Assembly (NCBI RefSeq): GCF_027887165.1
Contig: NC_077230.1
Coordinates: 345,059,850-345,123,849 of the forward strand
Length of the DNA: 64,000 nt
Origin: Monodelphis domestica
Taxonomy: Eukaryota > Chordata > Mammalia > Didelphimorphia > Didelphidae
Direction: 5' to 3'
The notes under the pieces are model-generated. The model made no database searches. It was not told where the DNA came from and saw only the letters and a program-made list of their open reading frames with translations. A program made the position numbers and the translations under genes. Below, piece by piece: positions 34,825-46,407 of this stretch. Position 1 is the stretch's first letter. Every line of letters begins with the position of its first letter.

Positions 34825-35694
34825 GTTGCATCTCTTCTTTCCTTTTATTGAAAAAAAATTCATTTAGAAAATGGCAGTTAATAAGGGAGACAACAAAGTA
34901 AGAAATGTAAGAGCTGGGGGACAGGTGAGGGTAGGACATATGGAGGACATAAAGAAAACTAAAAATGCCATTGACCGATTTGGTCAAAAGCACAAAACCT
35001 GATATCAGAAGGATCTCTCCTTCCCCTGGTCTGTCTTCACAAATTAAAGTGATGGGTATTACGTATTATTACTTTTTAAAGTCACCCCTGCAAGTCAGTC
35101 AAATAAATACAAAACTCAAAACTAGGTCTGTGACTGGAAGCGGCTGTACCCCAAAGATTTTGTCCTGAATCCCTGGAGACAGGGTCTGGGATTAAAAATA
35201 TAATAATAAGCAGGTACAAGTCAGCATTATGGGGAACAGATTAAAAAATTTTAAAGGGGCAGGCATGGCAGGAAGCTGCTGCGTGGGATAAGCACTGCCA
35301 GGTACAAAGGAGGAAGTATATAGAGCTTCAAGCAAAAACGCCTTCCAAAGGTCCTTGATAAATCGTCTTTTAATCCAATCAATCCCAAAAGTAGAGCAAG
35401 GTTAGAGCAAGGCAACCATATGGACAGGTCTGACCATGAGCTCAATTGCTCAATCCTAGCTCCCAGCTCCTGGTTCTGCTTTAGAAAATCCTATTGATCC
35501 AGAAGGGAGTAGGATTTCATGACAAAACATGAGACATTTTAAACATTTTTTTATTTTACTCTATCGGTTTCAGTTTCTGGTTTATGGGTTGTTTTGTTTC
35601 CAGTTTGTTTTTTGTTGTTTCTTTTGTGTTTGTGTGTGGGTGTATATGTGTGGTCAGCATGATCCCAGCAGAAAAAAGGCTGTTCCTGGAAGGA
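34825..35694 (-). other. SPCS2: SPCS2 3' UTR with polyadenylation signal
   Basis: From the stop codon at 35695 the minus strand continues through a CA-rich stretch (35625-35660) to a canonical AATAAA (complement at 34844-34849), followed about 25 nt later by a TG-rich segment (gtcttgtgtctt) typical of a cleavage site. The cleavage position is therefore estimated near 34825. Shorter or longer ends cannot be excluded. Confidence 0.6.
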
Positions 35695-35881
35695 TTATTT
35701 CGTTTTCCTCTCTGTGGCGAGGCTGTCGTGGAGCTTGGAGATCTCAGGCTCATAGGCCTCCATGACCAGCATCCCACTATTGTCGAAAAACTTAGCAATG
35801 GACTTGGTGAACTCTGCTTCCCTTTGCTGTTTGGTTTTCCCACTAATGAAGGTCAGCTTCAGGGTGTACTTGTCATCAAAT
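35695..35881 (-). CDS. SPCS2: SPCS2 exon 5 (C-terminal, residues 169-230)
   Basis: SPCS2 is the 25-kDa subunit of the ER signal peptidase complex. It is not catalytic but sits next to the SEC11 protease and contacts the translocon. This last coding exon begins after a TTACCCAG acceptor and encodes [18 protein letters not shown], then the conserved tail [14 protein letters not shown] and [12 protein letters not shown], ending ATERKTK and a stop at 35695. It is almost identical to human except for conservative changes. The first base completes the Arg169 codon (CG/A) with exon 4. No break is present. Confidence 0.96.
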
Positions 35882-36864
35882 CTGGGTAACAGGACACAAC
35901 ACAAAGAATTCAGATTTGTAAGTTTTCATCATAAGCAAAGGGCATTTACTATAGGCAATGTCCTGTGTTCTATACATAAAAATGAATTACAACTGACATT
36001 TGTAGACTTACAGTTTACAAAGCACTTCTTTATCACTGCATAAAAAAAATTTTTTTTGTCTGAATAATCAAGTAACTATTAGTAAACTTTTGAGCCAGGA
36101 CCTTGCATCCCAGGTGATTTCCTTTTCATTTTTTAATCAACTTAAACATCAACATGAATATTTCAATAAACAAAAAGCAGACAAGGGGATTGACTTTGTG
36201 ATTTGAAAGAAATTACCTATTAAATGAAAATAGTAAAGTTGCACTGGTTGTCTATGGATCCTTCAGAACATTATGCTTTTTTTTTTTTTCAGTTCATTAC
36301 TCACTAAGTCTCCCCAATTCACGTAGAAGCCCTTCTTTGTTTTCATATTCTCTCCACTCTTACTGTAGAGGGTAGACCTATCAAGGTCTTTCTAGTAACT
36401 AGATTGATATGACATCCCTAAAAGACCTGTGATTTCACCAATGTAGGGACTCCCACCACTAACCTATCACAACACTTTCACACCTTGTTTGGTGACCTTT
36501 GTGAGTTGATGTGGCCAGACATTTGAAAATGATACTTAGAATAGGCTTTGGACAAGAACCAAACAGTTGAATCCCTGAAAAGCCTTCCAGTTTGGTAGAT
36601 TCTGCCTGGGTTTGTATACCATTAGAACATCTTTGTAGAAACCAAGTTTACCTCCCCATCAAGATGAGGCCTCCTAATAGCAAGCATTTAATGTTTAATA
36701 AATTGGCATCAGAAAGACATTTTGCTCAAAGTCACATAGTAGTGTCCATGGAATGAGGCTTAAACTTGGGCCTTTTAACTCACAGAGTCTATCTACAATA
36801 CCATGTTATCCTATCATACCCTAATATCCCTGCCCTTGAGAACTCAAGTTGTTTTGACCTACTC

Positions 36865-37070
36865 TTTTTTTAACTCTTACTTTAACTCTTACTTTTTATC
36901 TTAAAATCAATACCAAGTGTTAGTTCCAAGGCAGAAGAGTGGCAAGGGGTAGGCAATTGGAGTTAAGTGACTTGCCCAAGGTCACACAATTAGGAAGGGG
37001 CTGAGATTTGAACCCAGGAACTTCCATGTTCAAGCTTGGCTCTTTAACCACTAAGCAACCTAGCTGCCCC
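36865..37070 (-). mobile_element. Marsupial tRNA-like SINE
   Basis: The reverse complement begins ggggcagctaggttgcttag, with core gtgtgaccttgggcaagtca. Confidence 0.88.
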
Positions 37071-37570
37071 ATATCCACTCATTCTTTAGGATTAGATTAT
37101 TTAGTTCTAATTAATTTTTATTCTATACTTTTGAGGCCTTGTATTGAATGTAATTTTTATTGTATTATAGTCCAAAAAGTGGGCATTTAACATTTCTGCT
37201 TTTGTGCATTCATTTGTGAGGTTTTTATGCCTTAATATGGGGTCAGTTTTTGTGAGGGTGCCAGAGAATTTAGTTATAATGACAAATCATTTCCACATAA
37301 AAAAATAGAAGTGTATACCAAATGAATGGTAAAAAAAATGTTAGAAAAATTCAAAGGGCATGATTAAAGCTGAAAGGTCAGAGGAAATTTTAGCAGGTAA
37401 GAATTTTGAAAAGTATGAAAGTCCCAAAGCAGGAATAAATATGGTGTATTCAGAAAATAGTATAAAGGTCAGATTGGTTAGAATAGAATCACAGCAGGGG
37501 ACAGTGGGGAAAAAATGAAGAAGTAAATAAGAACCATAAACTATGGAAGGTCTTAAAAGTAAATCTAAAC

Positions 37571-38032
37571 TAGTGATGACAAACCTTTTAGAGACAGGGC
37601 CCCACCCCGCCCCTAGACCAAGTAGGTGACCCTCCCCCCACCACAGGCTAAGTGTGTACACACACACACACACACACAGAGTAGGGAGAAAGTGCTCCCA
37701 TTGGACTGCAAGGCAGAGGGGCAGGTGAACTGAGGAATGTCCTCAGCCAGTGTATACAGGGGGAGGGAGAAGTGGCCTGAGGGCTCTGATCCCCTCCAGC
37801 TCTGCCCCCTGTGAGCTACCCACCTCATTCCCTATGCACTCCCATTGGGCTTCTGGGCAGAGAGAGAGAGGTGGGGAGGCACAGTGGAGAGGGGGAGGGG
37901 AGCAGCAACTCCACCCCAAAGTCCCTCTGCCTTTCTAGTAAGGGGTGGGGAGAGGCACCCACTGCAGCCCAGTGTCCCCAGAGCTCTTTGTATACCATCT
38001 TTGGTACCCATTCCATAGGTTCACCATCACTG
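37571..38032. mobile_element. hAT-type miniature transposon
   Basis: This 462-bp element begins TAGTGATGACAAACC and ends GGTTCACCATCACTG, imperfect inverted repeats. The 8-bp flanks are ATCTAAAC (37563-37570) and CTCTAAAC (38033-38040), a 7-of-8 match. The interior repeats motifs such as ctcccattgg and carries a (CA)n tract. No transposase is encoded. Confidence 0.85.
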
Positions 38033-38039
38033 CTCTAAA

Positions 38040-38720
38040 CCAAGAGCATGCATTATCTGTAACAAAGAAAAACCTGAAGCCTTCCTAATAAGATCACAGC
38101 AAGGATGTTCATTATTGCTACTATTATTCATTATTATAGTAGAAATGTTAGATAAAGCAACAAAGAAAAAAAATTGAAGGAATTAGAATAGGGAGTGAGG
38201 AAACAAAGCTATCACTCTGTGGATTATATAATGACATATTTACAGAACCCTAGAGAAACGACTAAATAACTATCTAAAACAATGGACAATTTTGGCAAAG
38301 CTGCAGAACATAAAATAAACCCACATAAATCATCAGTATTTTTATATACTACTAACAAAATTCAGAAGCAAGAGATAGAAAGAGAAATTCTATTTAAAAT
38401 AACCACAAACAATATGAAATATTTAGAAATTTACCTGCCAAGACAAATGCAGGTATTATATGAACACAAAACACTTTTCACACAAATACAGATCTAAAAA
38501 ACTAGAGATAAGAGCAATGGCTCATGAGTAAGCCAAGTCATATAATAAAATGACAATTTCACCTACGTTAACTTACTTATTCAGTATTATACTATCAAAC
38601 TACCAAAGAATTATTTTATAGATCTAGAATAACAAAATTCATCTGGAATAATATAACTGGGAAATATTTAATAAAAACAATTTGGAAAAAAGAAAGGAAA
38701 CCTAAGGAGTTTGGACTTTA
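38040..38720 (+). mobile_element. Old L1 fragment (reverse transcriptase region)
   Basis: The translated remains include [18 protein letters not shown] and MKYLEIYLPRQMQVLYEH, matching the L1 ORF2 of 17.2-23.8 kb ([25 protein letters not shown]). It is much more diverged than that copy and has no A tail or start, so it is a fragment. It directly abuts the hAT element. Confidence 0.85.
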
Positions 38721-38929
38721 TCCTATTTATTTATTTAACTATTTGTTTATATTATTTATATTTATTCACATTATATTATATTTATTTATTTATATAACTA
38801 TTTATTTAACTATTCCCCATGGTTTCATGGGGAAGCCCCTGAATTGGCTTTCTGAAACAAAGATTATATGATTAGTACATTAGGGAGATTAATGTGGTGG
38901 CAGTATTAAGAATGGATGAAAAAAGACAA

Positions 38930-39090
38930 CTAGATGGCTCAGTGGAAACAGGAAGTCCTAGATTCAAATTTGGCCTCAGGCATTTCCAAGCTGTGGGACC
39001 CTGGACAAGTTACTTAACTCCAACTGCCTAGCCCTTACTAATACTCAGTATTAATGCTAAGACACAGAGTAAGGGTTTAAAAAAAAAAAT
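38930..39090 (+). mobile_element. Diverged marsupial tRNA-like SINE
   Basis: Begins gacaactagatggctcagtg, core ctgtgggaccctggacaagt, ending agagtaagggtttaaaaaaa. Confidence 0.85.
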
Positions 39091-39989
39091 TTAAAAAGGA
39101 TGGATGGGAGTAAGAAGGGAGTAGGTGAGTTAGACCCTGGTTAAGAGGCAAAGCAATTTCAGATAAGGGGTGACCATAGCTCTTTGAAGACAGTGGGAAT
39201 AAGAAGGAAGTGACAGAAAAATAGATTTTTTAAAAAATCAATAGGATTTGGCAACTGACTGAGGGGCAAAGGACTAATAAGCATTTACTAATACCTTAAT
39301 GTGTCAGGCTCTGGGGATACAAATAGTTAGCTGCCCTCAAAGAGATTACATTGGAATGGGGGAGAGGGGGGAGATGAGGTTGGGGGGTGGGGTGGGATTA
39401 GGCCAACATGTACCACAAATAGGTATGGGGGAAAAGACTTCTAATAGCCTCAATTTCTTCATCAATAAAAGATGAAGTTTGAACTAGATAGTGTCCAAAG
39501 TCACTTCCAGTTCTAACACAGTTTTCTATAATCCCATAGTACACACAGGAGACACAGGGAACAGATGGAAGGAAGGCAGCCTTACAGGAGGAGGCACTAA
39601 TAGGTGGGGCCAGCAAAAGCCTGAATTGCTGAACAGCATATCGGCACCCCATCTTGAACTGTTCCTACAGCTCAGAATGCCCTAGATCTTCCCATTTCTG
39701 ATTTCTTAGTTCTAATATTGCTCAGGGCTCCTCCTAAAACTACTTCACAGGGGAGATTTTCTTGGGTCATCCCAGTCTGGGAGGGCCTCTTCTACCTCCA
39801 AACTCCCATATATAATGAAATAGGCAGGATGGTGTAGTATGAAGAACATTAGGCTTTAAGGTGAGACCTGGGTTCAGATCCTAGCTTTGCTACTCAATAC
39901 CTGTGTGACCATGACATGTGGACATACTTCCTCAGCCACCTCTCTCCTCCCCAACAGTAGAACTTTTCATTAAACCAATGGAGTTGGCA

Positions 39990-40230
39990 ATTAAGTGGCA
40001 CAGAGCAGATAAGAGCACTAGGCCTGGAGTTTGAATTGGGCTTCAGACACTTAGTAGCTGTTTGATTCTGGCTAAGTCACTAAACCCTGTTTGCCTCAGT
40101 TTCCTGAACTGTAAAATGAGAGTAACAGCACCTACCTCTCAGGATTGTTGTGTCAAAGAAATGAGATATCTGTATAGCACTTAGCACAGTGCCTGGTACA
40201 TAGTAGGTGCTGTATAAATACAAGCTAGCT
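39990..40230 (+). mobile_element. MIR-type SINE relic
   Basis: Carries gcacagagcagataagagca, tgcctcagtttcctgaactg, caggattgttgtgtcaaag and cagtgcctggtacatagtag in the standard MIR order with an L2-like tail. Confidence 0.75.
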
Positions 40231-40957
40231 ATTGCCAATGCTTCTACATTTTCACTACACTCACTACCTCTGCCACTACTCCTCTCTGTGTATAGTTGTT
40301 AAGGGCAGCAACTAAGTATGGTACTTACAGCCAGTACTTAACACACAATGACTGGCACATTGTGTTTAATAAATAATTTCTCAGACATTCCATTCCTTTC
40401 TCTACCTTAGTTTCCTCATCTATACATTTAAGGGGGCAGACAAGATGATTTCTAAAATACATTCTAGTTCTTGTTCCTATGATCTACCTAATGTCTGGCC
40501 TAGTATTCATTTGGAACTTGGGGAATGCCACCTTGTATTATAAAGCTCTTTCAGTTGATATGCCTTGGTTTCCAAACCAGCTCATTAACACCCAGAAGAC
40601 AAGAACTGGATTTTATACTTCTATGACCCCAATACCTGGCACAGAGCTCAATGTCTGTGCTGCTTATTGATTCAACAAATGTTGAGCTACACAAGAGAAT
40701 TCTATGGTAGCCCCTAGGGACTTTTTTTAAATGGAAAAGAGAAGTCTGTCTCTGTCAAAGAACTATAGTCTACTAAGTGGAGGTTCTTGTAAGGAAATTT
40801 TTTTGCAAACTTTAAAGGGCTACATAAATGTAAGTTTGAAAGGAAGGAGGGGGAAAAGGAGAAAAGGAGGGAGAGAAGGAGAAGCCTGGTCAACAGTATA
40901 GACACTTGAGGAAAAACCTATTTCTTTGTCATACAAAGAATCATGAAATGACCATAC

Positions 40958-41092
40958 CGTTTAAGACTGGAAGAGAGCTGCCAAACATCATCAGGGTCCA
41001 TTCCTGATGGATCTTTTCTATGAGCCACAAGGAAAATGCTTTTCTCCTTATATGATGTGTAGATTGTCAGGATCCCCATCATGATGAAATAA
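40958..41092 (-). CDS. SPCS2: SPCS2 exon 4 (residues 124-169)
   Basis: The exon encodes [18 protein letters not shown], then [19 protein letters not shown] and QLSSSLKR, i.e. the second half of transmembrane segment 2 and the start of the cytosolic C-terminal domain. It is 135 nt long, beginning with the third base of the Ser124 codon and ending with CG of Arg169. The donor is normal (CG/GTATGG). The acceptor is not: there is no AG at the homologous boundary. The base before the exon is the C of an AAC at 41093-41095, fitting an AT-AC intron (separate entry). Confidence 0.95.
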
Positions 41093-42046
41093 GTTCAGGA
41101 TATGTTAAGGAAACAAAAAGCTACCAAAAGAGGCAAAATGAAGACATGGAAATAAAAGACTGAAACTATGCCTTCAATCTGTCTAGGTCCATTTCCAAAT
41201 CTGTCAGAGAAGGTTGGATGTGGTAATATCTAAGGTCCCTTTCTGCTCTTAAAATCAATCTATCTCTGTTATTCCACAGCAGTGCTAGAACAATTCACTT
41301 CTTCTTCCCCTAAAACCTTTTATTTATTTCAATGACTTCTTATGTTACACAAGGAGCAGCATGGGAGGTACAGAGGGACACTGATAAGGTAGAGGCATCT
41401 GCAAGAGAGTGACCAGGACTGTGAAGGGATTAGAAACCAGGCCTCAGGAGGACTAGCTGAAGGATATGTGTCAGAAGGAGCCCTGGATTTGGAACCAAAG
41501 GATGTGGGTTTGCATTTTGGAACTGTCAATTATTAGTTAGGTGACCTTGGGGAAACCACAAGTCTTCCAGTAAAATGGAAGAGGTTGGACTCAATGATAT
41601 CTAAGATCCCTTCCAGCTTGGAATCTGATCCTATGATGCTGATGAACTTGCAGCTCTTTTCTAAGGTTACCTGCATTAGTTGGGCATGAAACCAAATTTT
41701 GAGAGTCAAAGCACAAATTTCTAAGCACATTGTAAATCTTAAAGATGTTCTTTACAACAACCTTATGAAGCAGAGTGTCAGAACTACTGTTTTCACTTTT
41801 AAAATGAGCCAAACAAGGGAAAGCAATTTGTCCAAAGTCTCACTGCTTAGTGACAGAATCAGGACTCAAACTCACAATTCATCAATCCAAGAGCAGAGCT
41901 CTATAACAATAAGCTTGTTCTTATTCATTCTGATTTCCTGTAATTCGCTTTCTTATTCCTTAACTGTTATACAGCCCCCTTCTCCCAGGTAAGTAGATCA
42001 ATCAACATATTTTGGAAGGTAAAAAAAGCAGAGATTAGAAGGATAT
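41093..42046 (-). other. SPCS2 intron 3: probable U12-type AT-AC intron
   Basis: This 954-nt intron begins ATATCCTTCT at 42046 and ends GAAC at 41093. The donor equals the minor-spliceosome AT-AC consensus ATATCCTT. The element TTCCTTAAC at 41104-41112 matches the U12 branch-site consensus, and its branch adenosine lies about 12-13 nt before the AC end, inside the tight window known for U12 introns. Joining TC to T across these ends restores V-I-S-Y-F-I-M as in other mammals. No GT-AG pair at these ends keeps the frame and the protein homology. The consensus is established knowledge; the assignment is inference from sequence. Confidence 0.88.
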
Positions 42047-42207
42047 GATATGACACACAGAGCAAGGACTGGTTTAGATGCTGGAAAAGGGTGTAGGTAG
42101 TCCCAGATCAAAGCCACAACGGCAAAGAAACAGGAAATCGTACAGATGATAAGGCGGCCATCAATCAAACCAAAATTCTCCACGTACTTGTATTTTTCTA
42201 GAAGTAC
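42047..42207 (-). CDS. SPCS2: SPCS2 exon 3 (residues 71-124)
   Basis: After a CATCAG acceptor the exon reads [18 protein letters not shown], then [20 protein letters not shown] (transmembrane segment 1, about residues 89-107), then [16 protein letters not shown], which starts transmembrane segment 2 (about 116-136). Human has nearly the same residues. Homology ends at GTC-ATA-TC, and the next bases are ATATCCTT, not GT. An open reading frame continues past this point ([14 protein letters not shown]) but that tail is intronic read-through and has no counterpart in the family. Confidence 0.95.
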
Positions 42208-43361
42208 CTGATGAAGAAACAAACATAAAAATAAATTGAGGAATTCACTTAACAAGGATATTTCTTCTTCTCTTGATTTCTTTCTGGTTTGTTTGTTTTG
42301 TAAAATGCTTTCTTATTATATAAACAAAAGGTGGGAAAGGATGTACAATGAAGAAATAAATGATAGACCTTTTGAAAAATTGAATTAAGAATCAAATCAT
42401 GAAGAAAGACAAGTTCTTCCCAAAGTCACCTAATTCAAGTTGTTTCAGGATTATACTCATTGGTAAACAACAGCCTGGAGGAGCCAAATACACCTGCCTC
42501 CTGCTTTTGTAAGGCCCAGGAGCCAAGAATAGTTTTTGAATAAAGTTTTATTTTATTTTGAAATATAAGAATCATTTGTAGCTAAAGGGACTTTAAAAAA
42601 AAAAAGAGAGAGCAGCCTGGTACCTAGTTTACTAATCCCAGCTCTAAATCATCTATAGCAATATGAGTTTCATCTATCTAGTTAAGAACTTCAGAGAAAG
42701 TCTACACATTCTACAGTTAAACCAAAGCAATTTAATTCAACTCTATATGCCTTGGTGACTGAATTAGAAACATAAGAAACAATACAATACATGCCCCAGA
42801 GAGATTTATAGTCTAAATAGAAGGATGAGACATGTACATAAACGTATATGGTAGAATGTGAAGGAGCAAAGGACAAAATGCTCTAGGAAAATTTGGGGGA
42901 AAAGATTCTTTTTAGTTGGGTTTAGTTTAGTTCTCCCAGACAGGAGAAGTGACAACATCTGAGCTGGGATTTGAAAGAAAAGAATTTCACTAGGTACAAA
43001 AGAGTATCTCTGGCCACAAGGGACAGTTTGCAAGAATGCAGAGAAATGGGCAAAATGAAAACTGGGAACAACTTACTAATTCTCAACTGGAACATAATGG
43101 TAGGGAATCATGTGAAATAATGCTAACGAGAAATAATAGTCAGAAAGTGATTAAATATCAATCTAAAAAGGTTTATTTGTAATCTATCATAAATCTTTCC
43201 AAGGGTCTGTTGAAGCCTATAGACTCCTCCAAATCATGTTTTTCTTTCTATAATATGTAAATTTTGAAATTTCTCAGACTTGTGAATGTTAAAAATTTCC
43301 ACGATGAGGAATCCTCCATTGGAACAAATTCCCTACTGGGAAACATTCCCCATTTTGATGT

Positions 43362-44345
43362 GAGAACTCGCCAGGATCAGAAATGGGAGGACCTCTACTC
43401 CAACCGTACTTAAGACTGCTTTAGGGGAGAAAAATCCTTGCTATGGGAGGACCTCTACTCCAACCGTACTTAAGACTGCTTTAGGGGAGAAAACTCCTTG
43501 CTAAACAATGAAAGTACTTGGACCCATGCTTATAATAAGGTAAGGAGTTCTTTGAGCCATGCCTGTTTTTTAGAATTGATACAATGGGATGCTAGGTACC
43601 TAAAAGGGTTGGGCAAGTTTTCTCTTAATGAGATTAGTTGACTCAGCTGTATTTTCACTGGTTCAGTCATACTGAGGAGATTAGTCGACTTGGCAGAAAT
43701 TCAGATGGGCAGTCCTTTGGAAAACGTCTACAGTGATTGGTAGATGTAAGGACTTAGGGGAGGTGACACAGGAGAAAAACCCCTATATAAGAAAAAGCAG
43801 AATCTCTTGAAAAAAAAAATCCTTTTGGAGGATCTCTGATGAGGATTGCTTGGGAAGAATCTCTTGAGAGAGGCTCTGGAGAAGGGAAGCTCTTGGAGGA
43901 CAATCTCTAAGGAGGTCTCACTGGAGCTCCTCTGAGGGGACTCTGTCCCTCTGGAGGCTCTGGAGAGAGGCCCTTTGGAACAGTCTCTGGCTGGAAGGCT
44001 CTTTAAGGAGGACTCTGGCTGGAACTCTCTCTGGTGAAGTCAGCTGAGATGGAGCTGGCCTGGTGTCACTAGAATCCTTGCTTAGACAGACCTTGTGGTG
44101 AGTGTTAAAAGACTGACTGATCTTTCTCAAGACTCAGGTCTAGGCCATGTTGGCTTAAAGCCCTTCATACTTATTTCCCTTTTCTCTCTTTCTCTCTTTT
44201 CTTTAATTCCACATTTGTATTAATTAAAATCTCTATAAAACCCAGTTGACTTGGGTATTTGAATAATTGGGAATATTTCCCTGGCGACCACCTTATATTT
44301 GATTTAAAAACCAAGATACTGTAGTGAAACATATTTTCTGCGGAC
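43362..44345 (+). mobile_element. LTR relic (same family as 5-6.3 kb)
   Basis: The likely start is TGTGAGAACTCG. A 60-bp tandem duplication follows (43381-43500), then gtctacagtgattggtagatg, a TATA-like cctatataag (about 43791), a region of degenerate ctctggagg repeats, and attaaaatctctataaaaccc with a U5-like tail. It shares long blocks with the LTRs at 4985-6290. The right end is uncertain and no internal retroviral region is visible, so it is a solo LTR or fragment in SPCS2 intron 2. Confidence 0.7.
43381..43500. repeat. 60-bp tandem duplication
   Basis: Two adjacent 60-bp units (43381-43440 and 43441-43500), starting near atgggaggacctctactcc, differ at only about three positions. They are inside the LTR relic. 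Confidence 0.95.
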
Positions 44346-44534
44346 AAATTTACTCACCCTCTCTTATATCTATCACAATTTATATCTTCCACCATTTTAA
44401 CTCACTACAGTTTACAACATCACTCTTTTAACTGTTACAGTTTAAGGCCTTCAACCATTTTAAATCTAACAAATATATATAGAGAATTATAAAGGAAAAT
44501 CAATTATATTGAAATAAAATTATCAAAATATAAA

Positions 44535-44735
44535 AGGGGGCAGCTGGGTGGCTCAGTGGATTGAGAGCCAGGCCTGGAGACAGGAGGTCCTAGGTTCAAA
44601 TCTGGCCTCAGACACTTCCCAGCTGTGTGACCCTGGGCAAGTCACTTGACCCCCATTGCCTAGCCCTTACCACTCTTCTGCCTTGGAGCCAATACACAGT
44701 ATTGACTCCAAGACAGAAGGTAAGGGTTTAAAAAA
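44535..44735 (+). mobile_element. Young-looking marsupial tRNA-like SINE
   Basis: This is the best-preserved copy in the window: gggggcagctgggtggctca, core gtgtgaccctgggcaagtca, and agacagaaggtaagggttta with an A run, followed by a (TA)n tract to 44760. Confidence 0.93.
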
Positions 44736-45075
44736 AAAAATGTATATATATATATATATATTATCATTAAAAAAAGCTAGTTGTAGCAGGAAAATTATTT
44801 TGGCATCTCTATGTCAAGGATAGATTGAAGAGAGTGGAAAACTGGAGATGGAAAGGCCAGCTGGATTATTTCAACCAGTGTGGAGACACAGTAGACCAAG
44901 TTGGCAGTTCACCATGTGAAGGTGAGATCCTTTCGAATCCACTTTTGAGCTTTCAAAAACATTGGTTGTCTGACTCCAGGTACAAAAACCCACTGGTCAT
45001 CTGTAGGCAGGTACTCTGAAAGCTGTTCATTTTAAAAGGGAAGCTACAATGACATTTCACTCAAGAAGCAGGTAC

Positions 45076-45159
45076 CTTTTTGGCAGAATCATCCAAAGAA
45101 TTTTTCACTGCTGATCCATCCCACTTGTCAATTTTTACAGGTTTATCATCAATCTTCCA
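45076..45159 (-). CDS. SPCS2: SPCS2 exon 2 (residues 43-70)
   Basis: This 84-nt phase-0 exon sits between a TATTGCAG acceptor and an AAG/GTACCT donor. It encodes WKIDDKPVKIDKWDGSAVKN followed by SLDDSAKK, matching the cytosolic N-terminal region of human SPCS2 residue for residue. It links the low-complexity N-terminus of exon 1 to the transmembrane region. Too short for ordinary ORF finding, it was found by homology reading. Confidence 0.95.
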
Positions 45160-45469
45160 CTGCAATACAAATTGAAAAGTTTCACATCAAAGGATATAGA
45201 ATCCAACTAGAATTAAAATATACTTCCAAATGCTACAAGGCCCAATTTAGGAAACCCACAAATACACAAAATGGTTTACCCTTTGCCTATTGATGCTGTC
45301 TGAAGTTATAGGGAATAATAGTACTTAAAAATGAAATAGAACATTTTCCAACTGAAAAGTCACTATCACCTCTTCTTTCTGGCAGAGGGAAAGAAGACTG
45401 AATGCTCTCCAAAGTTTACTTGCTATTTCCTACAAAATACAAACACTATATTGTGATACAACATGAACT

Positions 45470-46010
45470 GATTTTATTTTAAATTTTGCTATTATTTTAT
45501 TCTCAGTTGAAAATTCACTCCCTCCCATTGAGAAAGCAAAAAAACCAAATCCATTACAGATTTGTATGGTTAAGCAAATAAATCCCCACATTAGCCATGT
45601 TTCCCCGCCTTCCCTAGGGAACCCCACCCCTAAATACTTCAATCTGTATTCTAAGTACATCAGCTCTGTACATGAATGTGGATAGAATATTTTATGATGA
45701 GTCCTCTGGGATTGTGGTTAGTCACTATGTTCAAGAAATGTCTCTCAAAGTTGTATGACTTTACATTATTGTTGTTATTGTATAAATAATTCTCCTGGTA
45801 CTGCTTATTTCACTCTATATCAGTTCATATGAACCTTCCTAGGTTTTTCTGAAACCATCCTCTTCATCATTTCTTATACTATTACATATTATTCATAACC
45901 AGTCCCCAGTTGATGGGCACTTACTCTCCCCTAAGTCTCTATTCCTTTGCCACCACAAAAAGTTAATGGGCTATGGGCCACTTTTAAATGGATCACTTTC
46001 CATACTGTCT
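45470..46010 (-). mobile_element. L1 3' fragment
   Basis: The reverse complement matches the ORF2 end and 3' UTR of marsupial L1: gccaccacaaaaag and ccagttgatgggcac (plus strand) correspond to VVAKNWKARGCPS codons in the 17-24 kb element. 5'-truncated. Confidence 0.75.
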
Positions 46011-46407
46011 TTTGGAATACAAGAAACCACTCTTGAGTAACAATACCACCAAACCAGGACATTCCTCATTACCTGAACCCATACCATACTTTATACCTCC
46101 ATCCCTAAATCCATCCTTCATTCTCACATCTACCCAATGACAGTTTATTTATCCATCCAAGACTAGCTCTAAAACCAGCCCTTTCATGCAGGAATCCTCC
46201 CTGACTAGAAGACACAATTCCTTCCCATGAATTCTCAAGAGAGCTGGGTTTACAACTTGGTTCTTTCCCTTATTAGCTATGGGCCCCTGGATAGGCCATC
46301 TCTCTTCTCTGGGACCTGAGATTCCTCATTTATAAATAAGACAATCTGACAAGATGAGGTCCTTCCCAAATCTAGCACTATATATATATACACACACACA
46401 CACACAC

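Larger units (their letters stand above)
35882..40957 (-). other. SPCS2 intron 4
   Basis: This GT-AG intron is 5.1 kb long. It contains SINEs (about 36865-37070 minus and 38930-39090 plus), a hAT-type miniature element (37571-38032), an L1 fragment (about 38040-38720), AT-rich tttatttattta low-complexity DNA (about 38725-38820), MIR relics (about 39990-40230) and unannotated old repeat DNA. No further exon is seen. Confidence 0.65.
42208..45075 (-). other. SPCS2 intron 2
   Basis: This GT-AG, phase-0 intron between exons 2 and 3 carries part of an ancient unclassified repeat (about 42.84-43.08 kb), the LTR relic, a young SINE (about 44.54-44.73 kb) with an adjoining (TA)n tract, and otherwise AT-rich DNA with no visible exon. 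Confidence 0.65.

Noticed and set aside
41998-42046. Continuation of the SPCS2 exon 3 frame ([14 protein letters not shown])
   Set aside because: Family homology stops at VIS and resumes at exon 4. This tail is the start of the AT-AC intron.
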